Shown here: positions 36,893 through 49,100 of the stretch, one piece after another
How the letters are laid out: every line of letters starts with the position of its first letter
How positions within the stretch are numbered: position 1 is the first letter of the stretch
Source of the DNA: Delphinus delphis
Taxonomy: Eukaryota > Chordata > Mammalia > Artiodactyla > Delphinidae
Direction of reading: 5' to 3'
Length of the DNA stretch: 64,000 nt
Assembly (NCBI RefSeq): GCF_949987515.2
Contig: NC_082689.1
Span: 2,856,001-2,920,000, forward strand
Notes under the pieces: model-generated
Told to the model about the DNA's origin: nothing
The model's input: only the letters and a program-made list of their open reading frames with translations
Databases searched by the model: none
Made by a program: the position numbers and the translations under genes

Positions 36893-37140
36893 CATCACTC
36901 AGGAGCCAGCATGAACGGATGCGCTGACTACGCCCCCAGCCCCAGTGACCCTTCCAAGGAGCCTGTGGAGCCCTGGCCCAGCCAAGCCCCCCTCCAGGAG
37001 GACGTGGACATGAGCGATGGCACAAGCAGGAATGAAACCAACGAGAACGGCTCGACGGGGCGGGACTCATGGGGCAGCAACTGTGACGACAGCGGCCGGG
37101 AGCTGGGGATGCTGGTGGGGCCGCCCGGCACCTGCCAGGG
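36893..37140 (+). CDS. PER2: PER2 exon 2: start codon and N-terminus (residues 1-76)
   Basis: The acceptor ends TTTGCCAG and leaves an 18-base 5' UTR before ATG at 36911. The encoded start [18 protein letters not shown] and the later LQEDVDMS and [12 protein letters not shown] match the PER2 N-terminus without gaps. The donor is GTGGGT and the exon ends in phase 2. Upstream in-frame sequence belongs to intron 1, so this ATG is the natural start. Confidence 0.95.
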
Positions 37141-40100
37141 GTGGGTGTGTCTGAGGCCCCCAAGGCGAGGCTGGGCATTTGTTTTCTCAGTGTCTCATTC
37201 CGTGCTATTGCGATTACTTTTGCAGTCTTTAAATCTTGATGACCAAGTTTTTTAAGACTTCTGAAAATCTTATTGACTCAGAATAACTAAAATTTGCTAG
37301 GGTCTGTCCTTCCTTATGACAGTGATTTTGGGTGTCAGACCGCCAGTAGCTAGACACATAGCACGGTGACCAGATCTTGGGAGGCGGAAGAGTCAGGGAA
37401 CCCCTCGAGCAGCTACTGAACCGACGCCCCGTGGTTTATAGAAAGCGAACTTCTCCTCTAGTCTTGGGTTTATATCCCCCAGTACTTAGTTTCTCCAGTG
37501 TCCAGAGGTTTCTTGTTCTTTTTCTCTTAAGCTCGTATTTTTTCCTAATTGACTTACTGTGGTGTAATCCAGCCCGTCATCGCTGGGTGGATGGGGGGAG
37601 AAGTGGATGGACACACTCTTCTGAGTTTGGCCTTTATTTTTTGTTCTTTTAGTCCAGGTACATTTAACGTGATGATGGTGAAGTCTGAGCACCACCCGTC
37701 CACAAGTGGCTGCAGGTAAGACCAATTAGAACCCCCCCAGTTTAGAGCCTTTAGAGAGATGGAAAGATTTGTCATGAGATAAGGTTTTGGGGGTGATGCA
37801 ACTTTTTTCAGGCTTCTGCTAGAACCTGTTAGTCTGAGCAGCTGTCTGCCTTGTGAGCCCAGCCGCGCCCTTTCAGACGACCATCCCCACGGGCCGCTCA
37901 CAGCCCCTGATGTTGCCCCAGACCTGTAGCTGCTCAGCTCTCGCTAAGCAGACCTTGTCTGCGTCTTGGACGTGTATCTGGAACACGCACTTTTTTTTAC
38001 GTGTTTGTAACAAACGTGTCCTTAATTTCATATTCACATCCCCACTGGAGCAAAATCCTGATCTCTGTCCTGGGCATATGGGGCCTTTGCCATCACCGCC
38101 CGAGAGGCCTGACCCCGTCGCTCCCTCGGTGCCCTCTGTCTAAACAGGCGCATCTCCACCACCCGAGAGGCCTGACCCCGTCCCTCTGTCTAAACAGGCG
38201 CGTCTCCCCCAGCAAGTGCCGCCCGCCCCTCCTCCTGCCCCTCCCACGTCCTTGAGTTTGAAGATCCTCCGTATAAACCCCCTTTCCTCTCCAAGGCCTC
38301 ACACGTCATTTATGTCCTCGCCCCAGGACGCCACTGTGCTGCCCTCTGGGGTCTCCGTCGCTGTCTCCCTCTCTGTCTGAGATGGGGGTAGGCAGAGTTC
38401 AGCAGTGGGGCCTGCTGGCCGGGCTGTGGGTAGACCAGCAGGGGGGAGGGCACCCTCCAGCATTCACCTGGGTCAGAACACTGGTTCTCCCGGGCAGTTC
38501 CTCTCCCCGTGAGAGACACGAGGCGATGTCTGCAGACATTCGTGGTTGTCACAGCTGCTGGGGGCTGCTGCATCCTGCATGCCCACCCAGGACCACGTGG
38601 ACCACAGTGTCCTCGCGCCCTGGTGGAGAAACTGGACCAGAGGCACGTTTCTTCCGAAAAGGGCACTTAGGGTACTGACGTTTTTCTTTAACTCCGTAGC
38701 AGCGAGCAGTCCACCAAAGTAGATGCCCACAAAGAGCTGATCAAAACGCTGAAGGAGCTGAAGGTCCACCTCCCTGCGGACAAGAGGGCCAAGGGGAAGG
38801 CCAGCACCTTGTTGACCCTCAAGTACGCCCTGAGGAGCGTGAAGCAGGTGAAAGGTACGTCCGCCTCACATGTTTGTTCCAACCTGTAGAAGTCGGTTTC
38901 ACATCTCCCCAAATTAGAGCTTCAGTTGTGTTGATTTTCTAAATTTCAGTCCTGAAGTAGCAGAAGGAAGTTGGGGAAGTCTGATGAAATCTCAGCTGGT
39001 TGGAAATCTCAGTTCATTGGAAGTTTTCTGTTGTACTTTTAGAGGAAAAAAAAGCAGGTAGAAAACCAGCTGATAAAAGAAACCTATTTACAACATGAAG
39101 CTTTCGTGCCCGGGGCTGGGGTCAGGTCACGTTCAGGAATGTCCAGCACCTTCCAGGCTCTGGCTGGAGAGTTGTGACGTGTGTGTACGCTGGCGACGTG
39201 AATAGCCCCCAGCATTTAGCTGAGGGCTTGCCCCTCCTTTAAAAAATAATGTTGGGGGGGGGCTCTCCTGGTGTCGCAGTGGCTGAGAGTCCGCCTGCTG
39301 ATGCAGGGGACGCGGGTTCGTGCCCCAGTCCGGGAAGATCCCACATGCCGTGGAGCGGCTCGGCCCGTGAGCCATGGCCGCTGAGCCTGCGTGTCCGGAG
39401 CCTGTGCTCCGCAACAGGAGAGGCCACAGCAGTGAGAGGCCCGCGTACCGAAGAAAAACAAAACAAAACAAAATAATGTGAGGGGGAAGAAAAGGAAACA
39501 AACAGCAACAAAAAAAAAGGAGAAGATACAAGGAGGGTATTGCCTGATCTTATCCTTAAAGGACAGTATTTTCGAGCTGCTTCAGATTCAAGACCTTGGG
39601 CAGTTCATCTCTCGTTTTTCTAAAAATACGTGAATTTCCATCGTGGTGGTCTTTGCACCAGGAGGGCGGGCAGGCGGGACCAGGCGCCCCCTTTCCGTCA
39701 CAGGCACACAGTGACAGGACCCACGTGATCCGAGTCCTGCTTACCTCTGGGGTATGTTCGGGTTTTACTGTTGTGTGGAAGAACTCGTAAGAGCTTTCAG
39801 AGCCGGTCAGTGGAATCGACTGAGGCTTTTACCTGAGATGTGTGTGCAGAACTCTTCACAGATGCAGTGCAGGAATCCACCAACACACACTGCAGATTCC
39901 AAAGGACTTGCGTCATCAAGCCGCTTTACGTTGCATAAATTCCAGGTCCCTGCCGTAACTTCCAATAGCGTGCGGTCTTCCTTCAGTTGCTCCTGTGGCT
40001 GGCCCTTCCATTGAGCTGGGGCCCCTTCCCTGGGTCTCAGGTAAACGCAGGTGCCTCTGTCTCCGGGGCAGGTAAGGAACGCACCGCTGTGGAGGGAGCA

Positions 40101-43100
40101 CCGGCATCTCCAGTGCACTGTTCTGCCAACAGCCCATCCCCGGAGACCAGGCCCAGGACACCCACGCCGGGGGTCACCTCAGCACGGTTTAGCTGTTGAA
40201 GTCGGGCATCCTGGCTTCCCCTCGCCTGAGGGCTCCCCTCTGGGTGGAGATAGCTTTGTCACTCTGTACGGGGTGTCCCGGGATGAGTGGTCCTTGTCTT
40301 CAGTTCTGTTCTGAGCAGTTCATTCTGAAAACAGGGTTGTTTCTCATGCCCGGTGTTTCTAAGAGTCGATTCTGTCCGGATGGGAGCGTCTGACCCCCGA
40401 GGGAGCAGATGCAGGGGCTGCCACGGCTGCCCTGCGCGGAAACATTGATGCTGTGTCGCGGTTACAGGCCTTTGGGGAGAGTGAGGCTTAGGCAGAACCG
40501 TGTGGTCGTGTTACTGAAAAGAATGTGTCTTTATCGTTTTAAAAATTTCTGTAATCAAAGGCCTTCTGATTTTTCAGGGAAGAGAATCCCAGATGTCTGT
40601 TTGTCTAGCCTTCACATTTCTCTGTGTTCTGTGCCCACTTTCTCATGAGAAAGGTAGAGCCCCAGCCATGATTTAGGGCCGCCCTCAGCCCTCCCCTTGG
40701 TCTCTCCTACAGCCAGTGAGGAGTACTACCAGCTGCTGATGTCCAGTGAGGACCACCCCTGCAGTGCCCACGTGCCCTCCTGCACGGTGGAAGAAATCGA
40801 GAGCGTCACCTCCGAGTTCATTGTGAAAAACGTGGTAAGTGTCCTGACGAGCGAAGTCTTCCCCCGGGAGGCTCAGCTCAGGTGGCCGAGGTCTTCACCC
40901 AGGGGAGCCGGCTGAACCTCGGTTCCATAGCAGCAGGGTGCGGAGTTTCAGGAAATGAGTTCCTTCCTTAAAAGAAAAGAAAGTCAGTCAGGGATTCCGA
41001 AGTGGCAGCCATGTTGCCGACTTGCGCTGTTCTCTGAGGCTGTCCTCTTGCGCTGACTGCACCCCACACCCCGAGTGTGTGTGAGTGAGCCCCCCTTGAC
41101 TGGGGGGGGTGGGGGGAAGGGACACACTAGGTGACTGTCAGTTCACTTGCAGGGCGGGTGCTTATGCATTTTTAAGCAACCCGTAAAGGTGAGGCCTCCC
41201 TGGAAGTCTGGGGAAGGGGAGGGAGTTACCCCCAGTTCTCAATTAATGAGAGGAAACCAGAGGGCAAGTGGGGACCCAGAGGTGCGGAATCGCAGCAGTG
41301 ATGACCTGCAGAATGGGACTGCACGGCCCTTCCCGTCTCTTTCCTCCCATGCCCTCCCTGCAGCTTAACCCCCAGGGAGCCCCACCCCGAGCTCAGAGGG
41401 CCAGCCGGCGTGGGGAGAGCCCGTGGTGGGCCAGGGGGCCTGAGGCCTCCAGCCTGCCAGGCAGCCCTGAGCCCCGGGAGAGAGAGGAAGGGGCCCCCTT
41501 CCCCCTCCCAAATCACCCAGGCTGGACGCCAGGGAGCTCCGTGCCCAGAAGACGGAGCAGGTGACAGCTGCAGGGAATCAGCACAGCTGGGGTTCCTTTT
41601 GGCGGTGGAGCCCTGATGTGTTTTTTCAGATAATATCCCCCTGGGACCCCAGTATATGTAAGAGGGGAGGCAGAGTTATCCTCGTCAGGGCTGAGGAGAG
41701 GGGCCCAGAGGCTTCCTCTGACCCTTCACGCGTCCTGCTCCCTTCCCCTTTGTCAGCCCCGATTCTCTGCCCTCGGGGGAGGGTGACCTGTCCAGTCCCC
41801 TCCAGCCCGGCCTCACCAGAGTCGTGTTCTCCATTCCAGGACATGTTTGCTGCGGCCGTGTCCCTGGTGACCGGGAAAATCCTGTACATCTCTGACCAAG
41901 TGGTCTCCATCTTCCACTGTAAGCGGGGCACCTTCCACGACACCAAGTTTGTGGAGTTCCTGGCGCCCCACGACGTGGGCGTGTTCCACAGCCGCACCAC
42001 GCCATGCAAGCTGCCGCCCTGGAGTGTCCGCCACCGAGCAGGTGAGGGCCCTGTGGCCGGGCTGCCTAGTCCTTCTCCACAGGCAGCATGGGGAGGGGCC
42101 GGGCGGGGCCGCCCCCCACGTGAGGCTGCTGCCCACCTCCCCTCTGCTGGAGGCCTGCTGTAGGCCCCGTGGAGGGGCCTGAGGCTGCCCTGTCTGTCCA
42201 GGTGCAAGATTAAAGGTGGTTTGCTCAGAATACATTAAGAGAGAGAAAAAAGTCTTTTCATAAATTTCAGAAAGGGAAAACTGCTTCAGAAGATTTTAAG
42301 ACATGTCAGGCATTTTAGAAAGGAAGTTGATCGGAGCTGGAGTCTGGACATGAGGCTGCAGGGTTGGGGGAAGGACGGAGGTACATCTGGAAGGCTCTCT
42401 GCAGGTGGTGCAACGATGTCAGCATAGCGGGGGGCTCTTCACCTCCACCAGAGGCCGCGCCATCCTCCCGGGCTCAGACCCCGGCCTTCCAGGTGCTTCA
42501 GGCTCCAGTCTGCGCCCAGGTGGCTGCTTCCTTGGACCTCGGGTCCCCCACCCACCCCCATGTTCCTGGCCACAGGGCTCTCACGGTCAAGTGTCGTGTG
42601 TCCTTGTCCTCCTGCAACATGGTTGGGGAGACATTGCGTCTGGAAGGCATGGAAGCTCTCTCGTGACCAGCACGGGCCTTCACATGAGTGGGTGCAGGCG
42701 GGGACCGGTTGACCAGACAAGTCTCAGCAGAAACATGGCACGGGGTCCTGGCAGAAGGTACTGGAGAGAAGAGGGTCCCCACCAGCTCAGGCCTTTCAGT
42801 GACCAGGTGGCCGACAGCGTAGGTCCTGCAGCGTCCGTCCACCTACACCTTGACTGTCATCAGCTCCTCGGTGGGCTCCGATTGCTCAGAGCTGAGATGG
42901 ACCCAAAGAGGAGAAGCCACGAGAGACGAGCAGGAAGCGGACGGGGCCGGGAGTCCCCCCAGAACAGCTGGGCCTCAGTCGTGATCTTCACCAAGAGCCA
43001 GCCCTGGCCGCGCCACCCAAAGCTGACTCCCATCTCGTCCTTGGCTCCTGGGTCGGCATCTCTGCTCACGTCGAAACGCTCCTCAGCCCACTGTCACCAC

Positions 43101-46100
43101 CTCCTGGATCTTGGGTCCCTCCACGCCATGGTGCTCCCAGGCAGCCGGCAGCGGAGCCGTCACTGTCACAGCCACCTTTCAGCAGCTGTTCCTCCCTGAC
43201 AACAGACAGCCCGGGGCCAGAAGCGCAGTTTGCTTTAGGGTTGACTCATTAAAGGAGACACTCGCCTGGCGTTTCAGAGGTAGAGCTGTCTGCTTTCTCC
43301 CAAAGTCCCAGCCCAAGGGCTGTGCGGTCAGATCGCTAAAGTTTGTGGTGCACGTTACTAGGACCTGTCAATGCTGGGTCACTGCGTGGAGGGAGGCAGC
43401 TCTGCGTGTGGATTCACAGCACGAACAGGCCAGCACCATCTCCCCAGGATGCTTGCCACTGAATTTTTGTCTGAATAGAAAAGAAGGACCAGGTGACTTC
43501 TTGAAGGCCTTTTCAGGCCGGAAATTTTATATCATTTTCCCCAACCAGCAATCATCTACTTGTCCTCATTTCTTTTGAGTAGAGGAAGCTTTACCTGAAA
43601 GACCAGAGTCTAAGATTTCTTTTTCTAAAATGCGTTTATTGTGGAAACACCATTCCGTCATCTCTGATGAGGTCACCCAGTCGAACTCATGTTTTTACTA
43701 GACATTTTAAATTTTAAAGTAAGTTAATATTTAGGAAAAGGATTGATGTAAGCTGTGAAATGCCCTGAATTGCTTCTATTAGAATTAAATATCCCCCAAA
43801 ATATGTAGGTTGAAATGTCCAGGGCTTTATATGCAAAAATTCTGCACGTCAGTCAGTACGTCTTCCACAGTTAAGTTGGTCGTTAATTAGTGTGTTTGTA
43901 GCAGCGCTTTTCGCAGGGCATAATTTGGTGAGTGCACGCTCGTGCAATAGATTTCTCCTTAGTCAGAACTGTGGTACAAGGTCTCTGACCTAAGGGCTCT
44001 GCTCAGCGCCAGGTAAACGTGCATCCCACCTTGACTCTCGATCCTCCTGCCTCTGCCTGGTCTGTGGGAAGTAAGAGCCCTGTCCCTGGTCAGGGTGTAA
44101 CTGGGTGAGTGACTGGGGCCTTTTCTTTTAGACTCTTTTACTCAAGAATGCGTGGAGGAGAAATCTTTCTTTTGCCGCGTCAGGTAAGCCCAGGTTTTCC
44201 TGAATTTCATTGCACAGACGTTTCATCATGAGGGCCTCTCGCAAAGGCGGAGGAGGTGCAGGGGTGCCCTCCGCATGCCGCCAGCCGAGGCCACAAGCCT
44301 GCCCAGGCCCCGTTCTGTGGGGCTGAGGTGCTGCAGGAGCATCCCTGCCGCGTAGCATGAGTGTTCCTGGAAAGTCCGCGTGGAGACATGTTTCCACAAG
44401 CGGAGTTATTTGTTTTGTTTGGGGAGGGGGGGTGCCACTTGGCTTGTGGGATCTTAGTTCCCTGACTCGGGATCGAACCCAGTCTCCGGCAGTGAAAGCG
44501 CCGAGACCCAGCCACTGGACCGCCAGGGAATTCCCAAGCCGAGTTTTAAATGTGCACAAGATATTAAGACAGCCTGGCCAACGCTGGAGCGCTTTGCCTG
44601 CTCCTCGGGGGAGTGTCGGCCTGGGGAGCCCGCTTGCTGTCCGTGACCCAGGAAACCGGCCGGCAGCCCCCACCTGGGAAGGCATGACCCCTGTGGTCCG
44701 CGAGGACCCCAGAAGCATGTGTGGCCTTTGGTTCGAGTGTACCTTTTTTCAGGGAGAGCCCCGTAGCTTTCCCAACAGGTTTTTGGCCCCAAGTCGCGTG
44801 ACCAGTTGAGCATGCAGCTGCGGTATCAGGAGTGACCCTGGCCAGACACTGGCACCCTCGGAAGCTGGGGCTGGGACCCCCCTGTTGGAGCAGCATCCTC
44901 TCCCCAATTAAAATGCAAACTACTCCAGAGAAGGGCCCCTGAAGCTCCCATGACTCAGGCCGGTGACTCTCCAATTGACCCCTCACTGTCACCGGACGTC
45001 TGAGGGTGAGGACAGAGGAGCAGGGTTGGGGGTTCCAGACCCTCGGGCGGGACGGAGGCACAGACCACAGACCGAGGGAGCACGTGCGGCTCGGCCTGGG
45101 TCCCCAGGTGAGGGGCCTGGCTCTGCTCTGCAGGCGTCCATGCAATAAATAAAAGGATTGCTGAGACGTAACAGCTGTCGCTGGGGGCGAGGTAACCAGC
45201 AATAAAGGAGGACTCCTTCGGTCGTAATCCCAAACCTCTCGTCGTGCCCTCCTCTGCAGTGTCGGCAAAAACCACGAGAGCGAAATCCGCTACCACCCGT
45301 TCCGCATGACGCCCTACCTGGCCCAGGTGCGCGACCAGCAGGGCACCGAGAGCCAGCTGTGCTGCGTGCTGCTGGCAGAGAGGGTGCACTCGGGCTACGA
45401 AGGTAACGGCTGGCCCAGGCCACTCCCTCACTTCCTCCCGTGGTTCACATACTTGTGTGTGAGGTGGGCTCCCGGCCCCTGCCTCTCCCCAGCCTCGGGC
45501 AGGGCCTCCATCTCCCTCAAGGCTTGGCACCCACCTTTGTCACCTGGCCCCCCCTGTAGTCCCATCCACACCACCTCCCCTTGTTGGCTAAAGCCTCCGG
45601 GCCCTGGCATCTCTCACCTGGGTCCAGCCCATCACTGGACCGTGGATGCCTTCACCTTTCCCTGGCCACGGCCTTCCGTCCACGTAGCCTCGATGGGTCC
45701 AGGGCCCACGTCCCTTCTGTCCTCGCACTCCCCGGCCTCTGAGGTGCGGAACCCCAAAGCAGCCACCGCCTAAGAAGTAAGTGCTGGGTATTCCTCCCTG
45801 CTCACCTTGGTCCATCCCACCTCCTGCTGGACGTCCCGCCCTCCGGTACGGCCTGGCTTCTGCGGACCAGCTGTGGAGCCTCCAGAGCCCAGCGTTCCCC
45901 TGACCCCCAGTCTCTGTCCTGCTGTTTCCTCCCCTAGGGCTCCTCCCCTCCACCTCTGCCTGTAGAAACCCAGTCATCACAGCAGTCTTACCTCACCTGG
46001 TGTCCTTTTCTGGACCTGCTGGCTCCTCAGGCCACCCCTCCCAAAGGACCCAAGGCGCTTTGCCACGCTGCTGGTATCCTCCCAGCAGCCCCTTCTCATA

Positions 46101-49100
46101 GGCTTTCTCGTGGCACGGCCTCGCGCTGGCCACGAGACCTGGCCAGGAACCTAGGTCCTCGCCATGGCGACTCAGCAAGTCACGAGATTTCAAAATTCTC
46201 TGGAAGCAGGGCCATCTGTAAGTCCTGAACCACAGGGGTCCAGTTTAGTCCAGGTTTAATTGTATTTATAATTGTCTCTCAGTGGTTAATGATGTCTTTT
46301 TTAAAAAGGCATTTCTTAAAAGTGATAGAAATGTTTTAGGTATATGAGTTTCTTTCAGATGTTTGCTGGATTCCCACATATAGAACATTCTCTTCTAAAT
46401 ATTCAGTAAAGGTTTAGAGGGGTTACTCAGATCTCAGCACGTTATTCCCCAAAATGATCAGCGTCTCCTTCAAGAATGAAAAGTTTTGGAATTTTGAATG
46501 TTTTGCCCATGAATTTGGTAGTTGAGGAAAATTCTGCATATGTGACTTCCTTTATGAAAATTACTCTTATCACCTCTGCCCATCTTAGAAACTGTGAAGT
46601 CCCAATACAAGGACGTTTGCTGGGAATTTTGAATCCAAATACTTCACTCCTTTAAAAAATATAATCTGTTCAGTTCCCTATCGTTGGATCTTAAACATCA
46701 TGAAGACGGCCTTCCAGCAGGATTTTGCTGAAAGAAGCCAAAACCTCACCACGTGGTTCTGCTAACATGGCAATCCCTAGCTTTCTAGACTAAAACTGGT
46801 CCATAAGAAGTTGAGAAGCCTGGCTGGTGGTCACCAAGCGTAGGGTCTGTTCTTCACCCTTCAGTACGTGCTCTGTCGTTCAGAGTCCACTGTTAAGTTT
46901 TTCTCTAGCTACCCGTCATTCTGAATCTATCAACACATGGTGTTTTCCAGTAGTTGTAGTATGACTACATAAAGTACGTATGTCTTAGAATCAGAAATCC
47001 GTGCAAAATTCTTTTCTTTCAGCCCCTAGAATCCCTCCTGAAAAGAGAATTTTTACGACCACACATTCGCCAAATTGTTTGTTCCAGGACGTGGACGAAA
47101 GGTAAGCGATGCGGCGCCGTCCCCCTGCCAGCGCTCGCCTCTGCCGCGGTCCTGGCCTTGGAGTCAGTATCGCGTCTGCAGCCGGCCGCCCCCCTCCCCA
47201 GATATTTTGTGTTTCAGCATTGTCGTGGTAGTTACTTAATAATTAAATAAAGCTCAATCGATTTTCATGTTTTTGACACTGAAGCTGTTTAGCTAAAGCT
47301 AAGGCTGCATGTTATGTGTAATAATCAATTAAAACATTTAATTATACATAGACAATGAGATAATTATGGAATTACACTGAAAACCTCCTAAGGTATGGAC
47401 GCTGTGTAGATGGGGCATTCTAGGGAGCTGGTCATCATTCTAACTGAGCCTGTCTTTATTACCTTGTTTAATAAACCCGTTTCAAAAATTGGGCACATGA
47501 GTAAAGGCTGGTACAACCAGGGACCGTGTGCCTGGGGCAGTGTTAGGACACCCTTGGCAGGATCCCAGCACAAGTGCATCCTCCAGCCTGCGTGCCACAG
47601 GTTGCTACAGAGAGGGGGCCACCTCGTACCTCTGCCCGGAGCCCACTCGGACTCCCCTCCTGCGTCTCGCACCCAGGGTGCTGTAGCTGGTGCCCATGGC
47701 CCCGCTGGAGTCGGGAGCACTGACCATTCTGAGAGAGCTCTGGGTTCTCTGGCATCGGGTCAGGGGCCCTGTGTGACTCCCCTGGCTCCTGGCAGACGCA
47801 CGAAGACGCAGAGAATGCCGCGGCTGCCGGCGTGATCAGGGAGGAGTCTCCTGGGAAGACACACGGGAAACACGCTGGGCTTCATGCAGTGGCATCCGTG
47901 GAGGGTCAGGACCTCCTCGCAGCCGGCACCTGGCCTGGGACACGAGGTGCCCCCTCGGATGCAGGCCACGGGGCCTGCTGGACAAGTTCTGCTCTTGGGC
48001 AGCCAGGGCCCATCAGCCTCCACCAGCCCCTGACTGCTCAGGTGTGCCCTGCCGGCCACCTGCGGCAGAATCTCCGGAGGGACAGCGTCGGGTGCAGGTT
48101 CCCAGGCCCCGCCCAGCCCTGCCCAACAAGATCTTGGAGGTGGGGGACTGGGAGCTGCATTTGTGTAGCAATCCCAGGATAATTTTTATTCCTCCAAAAG
48201 ACTAAGAACTCCTGTCTGCAGCTGCCCCAGGTGCCCACTCATTTGTGTGCAGGAGGGCTGGTGAGCAGGTCGTTACAGGCCAGCAGGCTGCAGAGCCTTC
48301 CTCAGCAAAGCCCAGTGGGCAGCCCAGCCCACGAGCCCAGGCTGGCCGGGCCTCCCCCCTCTCCTCCGGCCAGGCCTTGGCCAGGGACATTCTGTACATC
48401 CTGTGCAAAGGAAGACACGAGGCCCAGAGAGCATGCCTCAGACAAGGAGGAGGGAATCCGAGAATGGCGCCGGGCCCGTGAGGAAGTTCCACCCCACACA
48501 GAACAGGCAGCCTTCACTCTAACGATGCAGGAGGACATCCTCCACCAGAACAGAAGGGTTTGGGAAAACAGCTGTTGGGATGAAAGAAGACGGGCCTGAG
48601 AAGAGGAAGGCCGAGCTGCAGCTCAGAAGCGGGGACAGCAACTGAGCGGGGACGGCAGAGGGTGCTGGACACACAGAGGGGACGGGACACGACAGAGGGA
48701 AGGGGGACTACAGAAGTTCAGTGCAAGACATTGCCCAGAAAGCAAAACAGCTCCCAGGGAAGCCCTGACGGGCACAGAGCGAAGGTCCCCAGCCAGTGGT
48801 GGCCACTCCTGGGGAGCCGTGGTCAATTGGACCGGACCCAGCGACCACAGTTAGAGCTGGAGCAGAACACCTTGAGCTGGAAAAGACGCACACGGGCGGG
48901 GTTTTCCTGGTCCCAGCAAACTTGTTAAAAAAAAAAGTCCATGTCAGGCCACATCTAGCCAAACTCACAAACGACACAAAACAAGAAAAAGGTCTTAGGA
49001 GAAGAAAACAACATTGTCATGATCGATTCAGGAAATAGACGCAGAGCTAGAGCGCTGAGCCTGTAACGGGCAGGGACTTGTAGGGCCTCATTTCCTATCG

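Noticed and set aside
36510..37178. 222-codon minus-strand frame over PER2 exon 2
   Set aside because: It is antisense to a confirmed exon and reads low-complexity sequence, so it is a shadow frame.
42405..43199. 264-codon open frame inside PER2 intron 6
   Set aside because: It lies between two firm PER2 exons, its composition is that of GC-rich intron sequence, and it has no recognisable domain.
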